A stretch of 64,000 nt of DNA from Phascolomyces articulosus. Taxonomy: Eukaryota; Mucoromycota; Mucoromycetes; Mucorales; Lichtheimiaceae. The stretch is taken from contig JAIXMP010000026.1 in the NCBI GenBank assembly GCA_025677815.1, positions 124,001-188,000 on the forward strand, given 5' to 3'. This document shows, one piece after another, positions 39,231 to 50,393 of the stretch. The notes under the pieces are model-generated. The model was not told the origin of the DNA, ran no database searches, and saw only the letters and a list, made by a program, of their open reading frames with translations. The stretch's first letter is position 1. Each line of letters begins with the position of its first letter. The translations under genes were made by a program, and so were the position numbers.

Positions 39231-40889
39231 TTATTGATGAGTACGATCAAGTTGCACAGAGGCAAATTGACTTTTTGCTGTGGCTGATTTAAAAGCCCAA
39301 GCAACGCAATAGTGAGCAGCGAGTAAATGCCATTCTTCTAATTCATCCAAAATTTCCAATCGTGCCATCCTATACGTTACCAATATTCCCAAAAATTTTA
39401 AACGTTGAGTCATTTTAGCCTTTATTTTCCCCTTTCCTCTTTTGAAATAATAGTATATCACTGACCTTGAGATATCACTACGTTCAAGATATTGGTCATG
39501 GATAGCTTTGGTATCCACAGCTTTTGCACCGTCCCAACCTAATCGAGTGAATCGAGTTTCTTGATCCTTCAATTCAGGATAAGCATGAATGCCTTTTAAT
39601 TCAATACGTCGACTCTATAAATCATATATATATGAATAAACGGTGTCAATAATCAACTGATCAAATGGATAAAAAAATAATATAACAGACCTGTAAATTT
39701 CGAATCATGACCTTTCCAAATGAATCTGTAGGCCTGATTTGTTCATACAAAACAAACATACAATCTAATAATTGTTGTGTCATCCAGTCAAGGATGGTAC
39801 TAGAATGCTCTGGTTCAAGATAAATCAAAACACATTCTGATAAAACTAGTGTAGGTGCACTATAAGTCAAGTAATTTTTATTAGTTGTATATCTTTGTGT
39901 TCTTTTATTATTCTTTATCTGTACTACAATGTAGGCTTACCTGGTATCAAATCCGTAATGTACAAGTCGTTCAACAATATCGGACCATTCACGAAGATCA
40001 CCTCCTATTAAAAAGTATTCATCACTCGCAAACTCAATGCCTCCTTTTTCTAAATAGAATACGAATAAAGAGTGCAGTTCATTAATATAGAGCCATTCCA
40101 ATTATCAGTTTTTTTTCCTTCTCCTATCATGCTGACTTACCAATGCGCACATTTTGGATTAAATCATTCAATTGTGCCCTTCGTTTAATGGTCATCGCCT
40201 TTTTCACCACGATTTCAGGGAAATCCACTTCAAAATATTTTGATAATTGGGAACAATCACCCCATTGTCCAGACTATCACGTAACATACCAATAGGGAAA
40301 AAATAGAGTTCAATATAATCTTTCCTATTGTTCTACAAGCCTCATTCGTCACTATTCTTCATGATTCTATATATAAATACCTTCATCAAAAAATAACGGG
40401 TATCAAAACCTGCACCTAATGCAATGATTTGTTTCTTTTTGGGAGTATCGAGATTTAAAAACTGTCGTACAAGCTGATCCAATGCATAATTACGTATATA
40501 CGAGCCTAATTTTTTTTTTCATGTTCTATTTAAGAGTCCTATTCTTTTTTCTTTCTTTCCTAGTGGCAAAGTAGTTATCTCTACCTCGGTTAATGATGGG
40601 GGATCGTCGAATAGGTCGTTTCACAAAAAATTGTACAAAAGGATCTTTGAAATAACCGAGATTCACTGCCGATCTAAAATTCGATGATGAAAGAAAGGGT
40701 ATTAACGTCCATGTTAAAAAAACGCGAAAAAAAAACTGTATTCAAGGGTCGTATTGAAGGGTGTAAAGGAATCTAATAATATATAGATAAAAAATGGTAT
40801 CATATTTACAAACGACTGATAGTGGCATCGTCATTAGTTCCACGAATGACTTCGTCTTGAGGTGCATTGTCATGTAAGGAAAATGCCAT
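39231..40889 (-). CDS. PPM1: Leucine carboxyl methyltransferase 1 (PP2A methyltransferase)
   Basis: A 330-aa SAM-dependent enzyme that methylates the C-terminal leucine carboxylate of the protein phosphatase 2A catalytic subunit, controlling holoenzyme assembly. Exons: 40810-40889, 40585-40673, 40381-40505, 40141-40273, 39941-40049, 39691-39859, 39466-39614, 39231-39369. Motifs: SAVNLGYFKDPFVQFF and RPIRRSPIINRGSYIR at the N-terminus, the SAM-binding IIALGAGFDTRYF, the acidic VDFPEIV, FIGGD-like FLIGGDLREW, and VLSECVLIYLEPE. The C-terminus carries the typical FTRLGWDGAKAVDTKAI and LDELEEWHLLAAHYCVAWA. Length and block order match yeast Ppm1/human LCMT1. One donor is a weak GTCTGT (after 39691). 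An inverted-repeat element lies about 125 bp upstream of its start. Confidence 0.95.
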
Positions 40890-41013
40890 TGTATATATGA
40901 GTGTTTGAAAAAAAAACAAGTGGGGAGGTGTAAAAAAGTTCGCAGTTTGAAAACATAGCGCTTTGTAGTGTATGCTGGATATTATTTATGCAATCAATGC
41001 CTTCTGTTGTACG

Positions 41014-41191
41014 TACAGTGCCTCCACTCCCAATCTTCGCTTTCCAAAAAACCAAATTCGCTATGTTCTCGGACCAAAGTTCGTTTTTGTAACTTCCAAT
41101 TTTCGTTTTATCATTGGCCAAAGTTCGTTTTTAGCAGTGAGTGCGAACTTTGGCCTATAGAAAACCGAAAATTGGAAGTGGAGGCACTGTA
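41014..41191. mobile_element. MITE-like element with 24-bp terminal inverted repeats and TA flanks
   Basis: A 174-bp element (41016-41189) starts and ends with inverted repeats 41016-41039 and 41166-41189, identical at 22 of 24 positions, beginning CAGTGCCTCCACT. Both ends abut TA (41014-41015, 41190-41191), the target duplicated by Tc1/mariner-type transposases. Inside, GGCCAAAGTTCG at 41116-41127 is perfectly inverted at 41144-41155, and the motifs CCAAAGTTCG and CTTCCAATTTTCG recur. It has no coding capacity, so it is best read as a non-autonomous miniature element. It sits in the 5' region of the LCMT1 gene. Confidence 0.75.
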
Positions 41192-43682
41192 AAATGCAGA
41201 ATAAGATAAAGGAGGTAATGTTTATTCATTAGAATACAAGGAAAATAAGTGTATATTACATTGGCTTACTGTGCATCAAAAAAATTAATGATTGTGAAAA
41301 ATGTTGTCATAAAGATATACCATGTTATGCAGTATTAACTTCGTGAAGCTTAAAATTCAGATGTTGAATTGCCTGTTATTTATAGAACTGGTTACGCTGC
41401 CATATTCGTGTTTTAAAAAATAACTAATTGCTCTATATTTGGTTACTTAACAGCTTTCGTAAGTGTTTATTATTTTTACATACTTATATAGTAGTACGTC
41501 TACTGTCATTATCTCTTCTGTTCAATATCGTACGCTAGTATCAAAACTCTCTGACTGTGCTTCATTAAATACATAATATAATACTATGAGTTGTTGGTAT
41601 AGAAAAACTACTACTTTTATTATTTTGCCGGTATATTTTGGTTCTGGAATGCACAAATAAACTCTATTTTGGTGTTTCAAACCGAGAACGATCGATATTT
41701 TGTTCATTGTTTTCCTTGAGTAATAAAAAACGTGCATTTCTTTACATTAAAAAGAGAAACACCTTGATATTTCTCAATCACCTCCACCCAAAAAAAAACC
41801 ACCTTTGTTCTTTTCTCTCGGGTTTCCATGTAAATAAATCGGCGCTACGGAGAAATAAGCCTGCCCCTTATCAATATATACAGAGCCAAAATCTTTGTAA
41901 CCAGGCTGAAACAATAAGCTTAAATTAAGCTGGTAAACTTAGTTCAGATACGAATTCATGTTTCCATGGCACTTCTTTTTTGACATTGGGCTTCATTTAC
42001 TTTTTTTTTTTTTTCTACTTCTTTTACTGCGACCCGTTTTATTGCGGTACAAAACAAGCCACGCTCATCGGTTCTTAAAAAAAATTAAAAAAAAAGATAT
42101 AAAAGGCCCACTTTTTCTCTTTTTCTTTTTTTTTCTTTCTTCGACAAAGTGGATATGCTGTTGAAATAATTTTCTCTCATGCTGGCTTATAGATGCTTAT
42201 GTATATATATCTTTTGGGAAATTTCTTTTTCAAAAGTCCAGCATAATTTTTCCCTACAGGTCCAGCCCCGTATTGCTGGACCCTTCATAAATAAATAAGA
42301 AAATGATAATAAAAAAATAATAAAATGAGAAGCATTTAACCGTTCTATTTTATTAATAAAACAAGTGATCGTTTTTCAGAGCGATGTCAATGAATAATTG
42401 TTATTATTATTATTATTATTTGTTCATTGTTGTCGTCGTGGTAACAAATCCGCATGCACTGACCGTATTTATACTGCTGTTAAATACAACGATATCGTTG
42501 TCATGTTCAAAAGTTTAATGATAATTATAAAAAGCAAACGTAATCTGATCTGTTTTTATTATACTTAAAAAAACTTGAACTTTATTATAATTGAAATAGG
42601 ATTGCTTTTTTACGCAAAATTATTCCCTAAATAAAATGTCCATTGTTGTTTAAGATTCCATAAAAAAAGGAAGATCTATTCATTTACAACACGTTGTGCA
42701 TGTGTAGAAATATGTAACCAAAGAATAAAACAAAGATCCTTACAACTAATGTTATCTACCAGTCACAAACGTATAATAAATTCTGAATTGTTTTATACTT
42801 GTGGCGATTGTTAATGAATCTAGATACAAAAAAAAAGGTCATCAGGAATCTTCGGTGATGCATTAAATGCCACTGAATTCTTTTTTTCATATTTATTAAT
42901 TCAACATTTTATGCATTCGCTATTTTACAGATATATGTAAAGTTGTGGCGCTGATTTAGTAATGGTTGCTATTACTTCATGCTTATTTTATAACACGTAA
43001 CTATCGTTATGTATTCGCTCATTCTTATTCTGCAACCAGTTATGAAAAGTGTATTTTCTTTCAACTTGGTCGCATAAAAAGTAACCAAGTAATTATATAC
43101 GTTGAGTCCGGTATTCTTTACTGTCAAAGCAGAATACAATAATATGATGTATATACTACATATAGCTTTATTTTAAGAAGAACGTATGTTAGCAAACACT
43201 GGCAATATCATGCCTACAATTGCATGGAGACAACTGCCCAACACATTGCAAACACTCAGCCTTGTTGCTCATTACGATAAAAACGATCATAGCGCAATGT
43301 CGTAATCTCAAGAGCTTCACCTATGTTTTCTTATAACCGTACCTAGCTTTCACCAGAAAATTCGGGATAGTATTTGTTAGGAGAAATCAAATAATCCCTT
43401 ATAATGTTGGATTTGACTGTAAGTTTGATTGTTTCAAAGCATTTGAAAAAGTGTATGAAATGAATATCGTAAAAAGTTTAATTTTCGCCCATACTATTTA
43501 AAGGAGGATTAGAATTGAAAGTTTAGTGATGGTTTTCATTATTTATGTGCTGGTTGTATAGAATAAGCGTGTATGGTCTTATTTTGGTAGATTTAAGATA
43601 ATTATCTGTACAAATCGTTTAAAAATTGACAGAGCGGGGTCATATTATATTACTTCTTTCTCCTCTATCAACATCTCGGACC
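41192..43682. other. Gene-poor, repeat-like intergenic region
   Basis: AT-rich DNA with no supportable gene. It holds one copy of a dispersed repeat (41833-42016, listed separately) and a small inverted pair GTCCAGCA/TGCTGGAC near 42236-42281. ORFs here (41638-41928, 41958-42164) overlap the repeat and show no domain. Confidence 0.35.
41833..42016 (+). repeat. Dispersed repeat, copy 1
   Basis: This stretch shares a 21-nt exact block (41833-41853, core ATCGGCGCTACGGAGA) with 59588-59608. It is followed in both copies, in the same order and at similar spacing, by AATAAGCTT, TTTCCATGG, TTTTTTGACATT and a TTTACTTTTT run. The intervening sequence has diverged. This indicates two old copies of one non-coding repeat family; the element type is unknown. 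Confidence 0.55.
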
Positions 43683-44570
43683 ATGACAGAACGAAAAGTT
43701 GTAGAAGAAAAGAAACGCGTCAAAAAACGTACAGAAATTGACGACGGAGGATTATGAATCAGATGAGTTTAATTTCGGGAGCCAATGCAAGCGAACAAAA
43801 TATGGTATCATATAGGAATCCCCCCCTGATTGCTCAGGTTGTCCGATTTACACACCTTTGAGCTAAGCGTCTAGTGCTAAAAGTAGTATAAATTATGGAT
43901 ATCCCAAAAAACTTGCTGATCCTAACGACGATGCAATTAAAGAACAAATGACACAACTTGAAGCTCAAGCAACATCCCACAGTCTTGCCAACCACTTCAA
44001 CTCTGCGTTAAAACGATGCTACTAAAATGATTGAACTGTGTCCAACCATTGCAGCTGTTTACTTGACAGGTGGTAAACTTTATTCTATGCGCTACAACTA
44101 TTCAATGTCAATCCAGATATACAAGTACGGTCAAGATCTTGTGAATTCCAATGAAGAGAAAGAGATCTTGAAACAGCTTCGTCAAACAGCACAAAAACAG
44201 TTTGATCAAGGACGCGTCGACTTTATGACAAAAATTCCTTACGATGTTTTGTCGATTACCCTTGAGACTTTGATCCAATTGAAGTATTAAATTTATTCAC
44301 TGTCTCATTTGCATGGCACAGGGTACTTTCTGAAGAACGTGTAAACTTTTGGTCAAAGTCGGTTTTCTCTTATATATACTCTCCTAAGGCTGGTCGACTA
44401 TCACCAGGGGAAAATTTTTCTGGTCAAGACCAGTTTATGCCAAGGCCGCATTTATCGCTCACCATGTCGAACACCTTTATATAATCTTGTGAAAGACCAA
44501 GAAGCAGTCCAAGAAATACTCATGCAAATGAAAAACAAGTATACAAAATTGAATACGCTTCATATTGAAG
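43683..44570 (+). pseudogene. TPR/F-box protein pseudogene
   Basis: Broken coding sequence recognisable across frames. A basic N-terminal piece (from 43684, MTERKVVEEKKRVKKRTE) loses frame near 43745. From about 43876 the frame gives KKLADPNDDAIKEQM, then shifts near 44015 into TPR-like DATKMIELCPTIAAVYLTGG and KLYSMRYNYSMSIQIYKYG. An F-box follows (FMTKIPYDVLSITLETL), interrupted by a stop at 44288-44290 and a frame change; its second half continues as SFAWHRVLSEERVNFWSKS. After another stop (44482-44484) a LNTLHIEG leucine-repeat start ends at a GTAAGT donor at 44571. F-box proteins with N-terminal TPRs recruit substrates to SCF ubiquitin ligases. This copy has at least two frameshifts and two stops and no recognisable C-terminus. 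Confidence 0.6.
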
Positions 44571-45311
44571 GTAAGTTATGCCAACTCGACTTGTAATTTT
44601 TTTTTTATATCCATCAATTGCTAGAAGAACAGTAACAGTACATTTTGGGAAAGGTTTACCATCAAATTGATGAGCCCATTTGCTACATATTGTGTATATA
44701 TCACATGTTGTCAATATTTTACTGAAGGCTAATCTTCAAGAGTGGAAATCAGGTCGTATGATGTGATACTGTTGTTGATGATGTAATATTGATAAAAGAT
44801 GTCATATTTTGTTTAGATCATTCATGGATTCCATATTAACTGGTTGAAGAAAAAGTATATCTGGCCTATTAAGAAACATTTATCTTATGAAGCCTGATGA
44901 ACGTCGAATTCAATAATTCAAGTGCATGCCTCCAGTGATATTATGCATTTTAGCACAATTAGAATACCAATTTTAAATTAACTCTTTTATTAAGTTGCAG
45001 TCCATCATTTAGGCCGAGAAATAAAGTGGTACGAGATCCCTCTAACCACACCTTGCATTTCCCTATTCACCTTTCCTATCTCACCCAAAACTATTTTTCC
45101 AGCTCCATATCCATTCCCAATCCCAATGACATTTATATAAACCACCACAACCTAATATCATATCCACCAAAGCCATAGCCCATTTCCAAAAGAAAGAAAA
45201 AAGAACGCGTATTGATTTTAAAAAAAATCCAATTCAACAGAACAAGAAAAAAGTTTTTTATTTCCTTCGATGAAGTGGAGATTTTTCTTTAGGACACAAG
45301 AGAGATATAAT
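44571..45311. other. Intergenic, 3' flank of eL22
   Basis: AT-rich sequence downstream of the F-box relic and downstream of eL22 (minus strand). No coding signal except possible further decayed fragments of the pseudogene up to about 44720. Confidence 0.35.
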
Positions 45312-45800
45312 TTACTCTTCGTCTTCATCAGCTTCATCATTAGCAATGTTGAAGTAACGGAGCTCGAAGGTTTGCTTGTCAGTGGCAATGACGCGCAACC
45401 AATCACGGATTTGGTTCTTCTTCAAGAACTTCTTGGTCAAGTACTTCAAGTAACGCTTGGAGAAAGCAATGTTGGCAACAACGGTGATCTTGTTGTCGGT
45501 GGAACGGGAGATAACAACGGATTCACCCAAGTTGTTGGTGCGGCCTTCAACCTTGATACGGTCGTGAAGGAACTTTTCCTATATTTTTGTTGTTACAATC
45601 AAGTTTTTTTTTTTTTTATGGAAACCAAAATCAGAAATCTTTTTTCATGTGAATTATTTTCGAGACAATTTTTTTGTTCATTATGAAAAAAATGGGATAA
45701 TTACGAAGGCAGCAGCATCGAAGATCTTGTCGTTGGCGGGAGCCGAGCAGTCAATGACGAACTTGGACTTCTTGACGGTAGTGGTCTTGACGGGAGCCAT
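45312..45800 (-). CDS. RPL22: 60S ribosomal protein L22 (eL22)
   Basis: A 120-aa protein of the cytosolic large ribosomal subunit. Exons 45705-45800 and 45312-45578. The sequence is near-textbook for eL22: [84 protein letters not shown], ending in an acidic tail. Codon use is strongly biased to C/G-ending favoured codons (AAG, GTC, ACC), unlike the AT-rich surroundings, as expected for a highly expressed gene. Start follows immediately after a short leader; no other ATG competes. Confidence 0.97.
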
Positions 45801-46454
45801 TTCTTATATCCGTGAAAAGAGAGAGAGGGAGAAAATTCATATTCTGCGATTTGCCCTTGATTTTCTTTTTCGAAGCGTGGGTGGCTTAGTGGACTTTTTT
45901 TTATTCCAAGCTTAGTGTCTGATATGAAAACCCGAAAATCAAAAATATGGATGCTGTTGGCTGGCAGGGTGGGTTATACAAGTCAAAGTGGTATATATAT
46001 ATATGAATGGTTACCCCACTTTCAGTCCAATCAAAATAAAATGGTGCCTGAGTAGCATCGCATTACATTTCACATATATGCAAGAAATGGGTCAACTGTT
46101 GAAGTTTGAAATCATTTATTCTAAAACATCGTCATTTATTATTATTAATTACGTTGTTTATCATCCTATATATCTTCTTATTAGATTGGAGCCTGTTCCT
46201 GAACAAGATCATCAGACACACGCTCACTCATTTCACTAATACTGTATACTACTATACTGACTCATGTCATCCTTTCACCAGATATTTATTTCCATAAAGA
46301 AGCATCTTTTAAACATGACTTGAATTTATTCTTTAACCTATCCTCCTCTCTCCCCCTTCAATTTTCTTATTCCACTGTTGTTCTTTTTTGGGGGGGAGAG
46401 GAAGAAAAAGCATATGAACATATAGATTAGAATAGATCGTATTCTCATATATCT
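45801..46454. other. Intergenic, eL22 promoter region
   Basis: Upstream of eL22 (minus strand) and downstream of the 99-aa orphan. C/T tracts near 46338-46385 and a G-rich run at 46388-46397 are visible. No gene. Confidence 0.35.
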
Positions 46455-46840
46455 TTAATTTATTGATGAAAACAAAATGATATACCACTTGAAGAAGCCT
46501 AAGAAAATAGGGGAGGAAAAAAAAGAGAGAATTAGTGACCCCTTCAAAAAATTGGATGATTTATAAAAAAAAATAAGTTTTTACCTTTGAGTTCATAATA
46601 ATAATGGGGGTTTATAACATTTGAACGATGATGGACCGTTTTTAATGCATATCCCAATAAAAGAGACTGAATCATCGCATGCGGGTCGATGACTGGTCGA
46701 GAAATTGCAGCAAATGAATATTTTCTATCGATACTTTCTTTTTTTTTTGCCGCAGTGTGCTTCTCTCTCTTCTCTCTTCTTTTTTTCACTGACTGAGCTT
46801 CCATTCTGCCTGTCTGTCCCCCTCCTTTTTTTGAATTCAT
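46455..46840 (-). CDS. Small basic protein of unknown function (99 aa)
   Basis: Exons 46585-46840 and 46455-46498, joined by a GTAAAA...TTAG intron in phase 1, encode 99 aa. The first 40 residues are very basic (Lys/Arg-rich, KKRREKREKHTAAKKK); the middle (about residues 43-85) has varied, coding-like composition (ISRPVIDPHAMIQSLLLGYA, TVHHRSNVINPHYYYELK); the last 17 residues are hydrophobic. I do not recognise a family. The lysine-rich start overlaps simple-sequence DNA, so the true start could be an internal one. The splice closes cleanly but support is modest. Confidence 0.35.
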
Positions 46841-47152
46841 CTCTTCTAACTAAATCTTGGCTTTTTTCTAACCCTTTTTTTTTTGCCTCTCTCTCTTATT
46901 TATTATTTATTATTATTATTATTTAAACGAAGAAGGACTAAAAAAAAGGTCGGCATTCGGTTTTATTTGGGGTAGCACACATAACCAAATATACAAACTA
47001 ATCATATACACACAAACCCAACACATTGATTAATTATAAAACGTCACTGCTCCAAAAATTCAATAACCTCAAACACATAAAACAAAATTTACCGCCTGAA
47101 TGTTACAAATATAACAAAAAAAAAAGAATATAAAAAGAAAACCGAAAAAAAA
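46841..47152. other. Divergent promoter region before endopolyphosphatase B
   Basis: Short AT-rich divergent region with an A-rich leader (47111-47152) immediately before the start codon at 47153. No distinct motif beyond A/T tracts. Confidence 0.35.
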
Positions 47153-49122
47153 ATGTTGCATTCAAACAAACATTCATCTCTCTCTTCTTGTATCATGCTT
47201 TACACTCTTTACTTTTTACTCCTTGTTGGCGTACTATCGTTACTCTCCTATTCACCAGCAGAAAGACAAATTCATTATGAACAATATCATGAGCATGATC
47301 AACAACAACAACCATTAATGATGGATGATACATCGACTTCTTGGTTATCCAGTACTCAATCTTCATTACAACAAATCATTGCTTGGTCTTGGAGATCTTG
47401 GACAGGTCGTCGTCATCCTGTTTTTGAAAGACCAAAAAGATATGGTTATTTCTTACACATCACCGATCTTCATGTAAATACTTACTACATAGCATGATTG
47501 CCTTACATCATCGTGATCTTTACCATTCTCTTGCACAGAAAGACTTATACATTATGCTTTTATATAGATTGATGAAGAGTATATTCCTGGCACTACCGTT
47601 GATTCAGATTGCCATCGTTTCCCTACCAGTAGCGATTCAGGCCCTGTAGCAGGTTTACTAGGTACACCAGGAGAAAAATGCGATGCACCTGTCGAATTGG
47701 CGGAGAAGACACTTGAATACATTGCTCGAGAATGGCGCCACAAGATTGACTTTGTCGTTTGGACTGGAGATAACTCGAGGTAAAAAAAAATACAATTCTT
47801 TCTTTTACTTCCATTGTGGCACAGTTTTTTTTTTTTTTTTTTGTTTCGACGAAAAAATATTTATAATTTAGATGAAACTCAAACAGTTGAACTCCATGTT
47901 TATTTTTCTATATTTTTTTTATTTACTTGTGACAAATTGAAGACACGATTGGGATAAAAAATATCGACCTCGAAAACGTAAAAATATTTATCATCTTAAC
48001 GAAAGAGTCATGAGCATGATGCAAAAAGCATTTTGGCCAACGGCACGTGATCCACGTCATATTCCATTGGTACCTACATTGGGAAATAATGATGTTTATC
48101 CCCATAATACCATTGGCGACGCCCATCAAGATGGTGATTTATTAGATTATTATGCTAGATTATGGCAAACGTGGATCCCAACAGATCAACGCGCCACGTT
48201 TCGTCGAGGAGGCTATTTTGCAGTCAATGTGGGTCCTCGTTTACGGGTTCTTTCATTAAATACCATGTATTTTTATCACAAGAACGATGCTGTAAAAGAT
48301 TGTGATGCCCCTGGAACGCCCGGTTATCAACAGATTCAATGGTTCGAGCACGAATTACTCAAGGCCCGATCCGCACATGTACGCGTTTATGTCATGGGTC
48401 ATGTACCTCCTTCACCAAAACATTATCGACGATCCTGTTTCCAAGAATACATACGTGTTGCATCCCAATTTCCGGATGTACTCAAAGGCCATTTCTTTGG
48501 TCATCTCAATATGGATCATTTCTTACTTTTGGATGCTCGAGAAGAGCAAGACGATTTACGACATGTCAAATCCAACCATTATCATAATGATACAACTGCT
48601 TTAATGGAAGATGCCAATGATGAAGAAGGCGATGTACATGTTACTCGCAATGTCGGAAAATACGTCAATTGGTTACGTGATATGTATGAAGCAGTCGATC
48701 CTATTGATCATAAACGAGCTTCTTTTCATCGTATGCCTGTGGTTGCTGTTCAAGTTGCTCCTTCCGTATTACCCGTTTATTATCCAGCAATCCGTATTTA
48801 TCGTTATGAAATTCATGATGATGATGACCGTGCACAATGTCGTCACCAGGACAAACAACCTCATGGGACACTGATGGAATATGATCAATATTTTTCCAAT
48901 ATCACTCAATGGGAATTGGATCTTGATACTGATTTAGATGAAGCCAAATTGGATTATCATTTCGAATATAATTCAAGAGAGGAGTATGATTTAGAAGATT
49001 TGACGATTGCAAGTTATTATGAATTTGCAAAACGTTTGATTGATGATGAACAAGACCAACTCTGGTTGAAATACTGTCGTAACATGTTTGTTCAATCACT
49101 CAATGATGATTTTTCTCCTTAG
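47153..49122 (+). CDS. PPN1: Vacuolar endopolyphosphatase (PPN1-like), type II membrane protein (paralogue B)
   Basis: A 570-aa calcineurin-like phosphoesterase that should cut polyphosphate internally in the vacuole. Exons 47153-47473, 47568-47779, 47943-49122. A single membrane anchor lies at about residues 13-35, then a Gln/Ser linker and the catalytic domain. Metal-binding blocks appear in order: ITDLH, TGDNSRHDWD, LGNNDVYPHN, MGHVPPSPKHY and GHLNMDHF. Between the first two is a Ser/Gly/Pro segment with two cysteines. The region after FPDVLKGHFFGHLN and the C-terminal EYDLEDLT/FAKRLI part match fungal endopolyphosphatases, including length. It is a paralogue of 13106-15101 but is longer and membrane-anchored. 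Yeast Ppn1 is delivered to the vacuole and processed; the same is inferred here. Confidence 0.93.
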
Positions 49123-50393
49123 AATTCTTTAAACATATCCCAAACTCGTTTTATACCTTATATCCCACTTACTAATAATAGTCTATATCTACCCTCTATT
49201 TTATTATTATTATTATCATTCTTCTTATTTTATAAATGATTTATAACCTATATTTATACCCTTTTCCCGCTCATATTCTTTATATCCCACCTCAGCACCT
49301 TATTTTTTCTCGTTACATAAAGACACTTAATATTTTATACAAATCTTTATTGTATATATAGAAACAAGTTGTTTTTTTTAGCAGTTCTTTTTTCCTTCTC
49401 ATCTCCCCCCAAAACCTATTACTTTTTTAGCTCCCTATACTTTTTTCCATTTTCTTACATATATAATCTTCTAATAAAGATATATTGCATACAAAAATAT
49501 ATATATAAACAGCACATCATTCTTCATCATGATCATCATCCACTTTATGTATGAAAAAAGCTTCTTGAGAAAGGATTTTAACCAGTCAAACGATGCACAT
49601 GGGGTCACATGTGGATGAGTTGTAGCCACTTTTTCCCCCTGATTATTTTTATTTCGTCCGAAACGAAATTATTTTGTTGCTTGTTTATGCTTATAGGTTT
49701 TAAGATATATTTTTCTTATTATTGCATTTTTATGTACATGCAGACTTGACATTGATCGCATTCTTGTAAAGATTATCCGATAAATATATACTATAGCTGT
49801 ATTATATATTATGCTGTGCATCTTAACAACAACAACAACAAAAAAAAAAATATTTATTCATATATAGCGAAAAAAGAGATTTTTCTTTATTTTCCATGAT
49901 AGGTTACATGATCAAGGACTATTGTAGATTCATCAATGAAAAAACGTGGTGATTATCATTGGACAACTTTTTTTTAATGATACCTACTTACTATGCCTTA
50001 TTTAATTCATGATTTGCTTTTTACACATTGTATATATATATATATTTGATGCAAGTATTTTTTTTGTTTATTAAACAAATATACTTGTCCCACCTTAAAT
50101 ATCTCTGCATTAACCCATTTACATGAGTTACATAACATAATATTTATAGCTTTAACTTATTTTATAATTATATAAACTCTGTGTTGATTCTTTCATTCAT
50201 TTTGATATGATAATTATATGTTTTATTCATTCATTAGATAAAAAGTAAAGAGTGCTAGTACAAATTTACAATAACAAATTGGGATTAGCGTGAGTAATAA
50301 AAGGAAACCACATAATGATATACCGATAAAACGTAAAAAATTACATGATCGCTTTTTTTTTTGCATCATCTCTCCTCATCAGACCCTTTTCCA
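49123..50393. other. Convergent intergenic region
   Basis: 1.27 kb of AT-rich sequence between convergent genes, with an AAC repeat near 49827-49841 and AT repeats near 50031-50045. No gene seen. Confidence 0.4.

Noticed and set aside
43800..43870. Possible tRNA-like fold near 43820-43860
   Set aside because: No conserved T-loop (GTTCRA) or D-loop and no acceptor stem could be formed.
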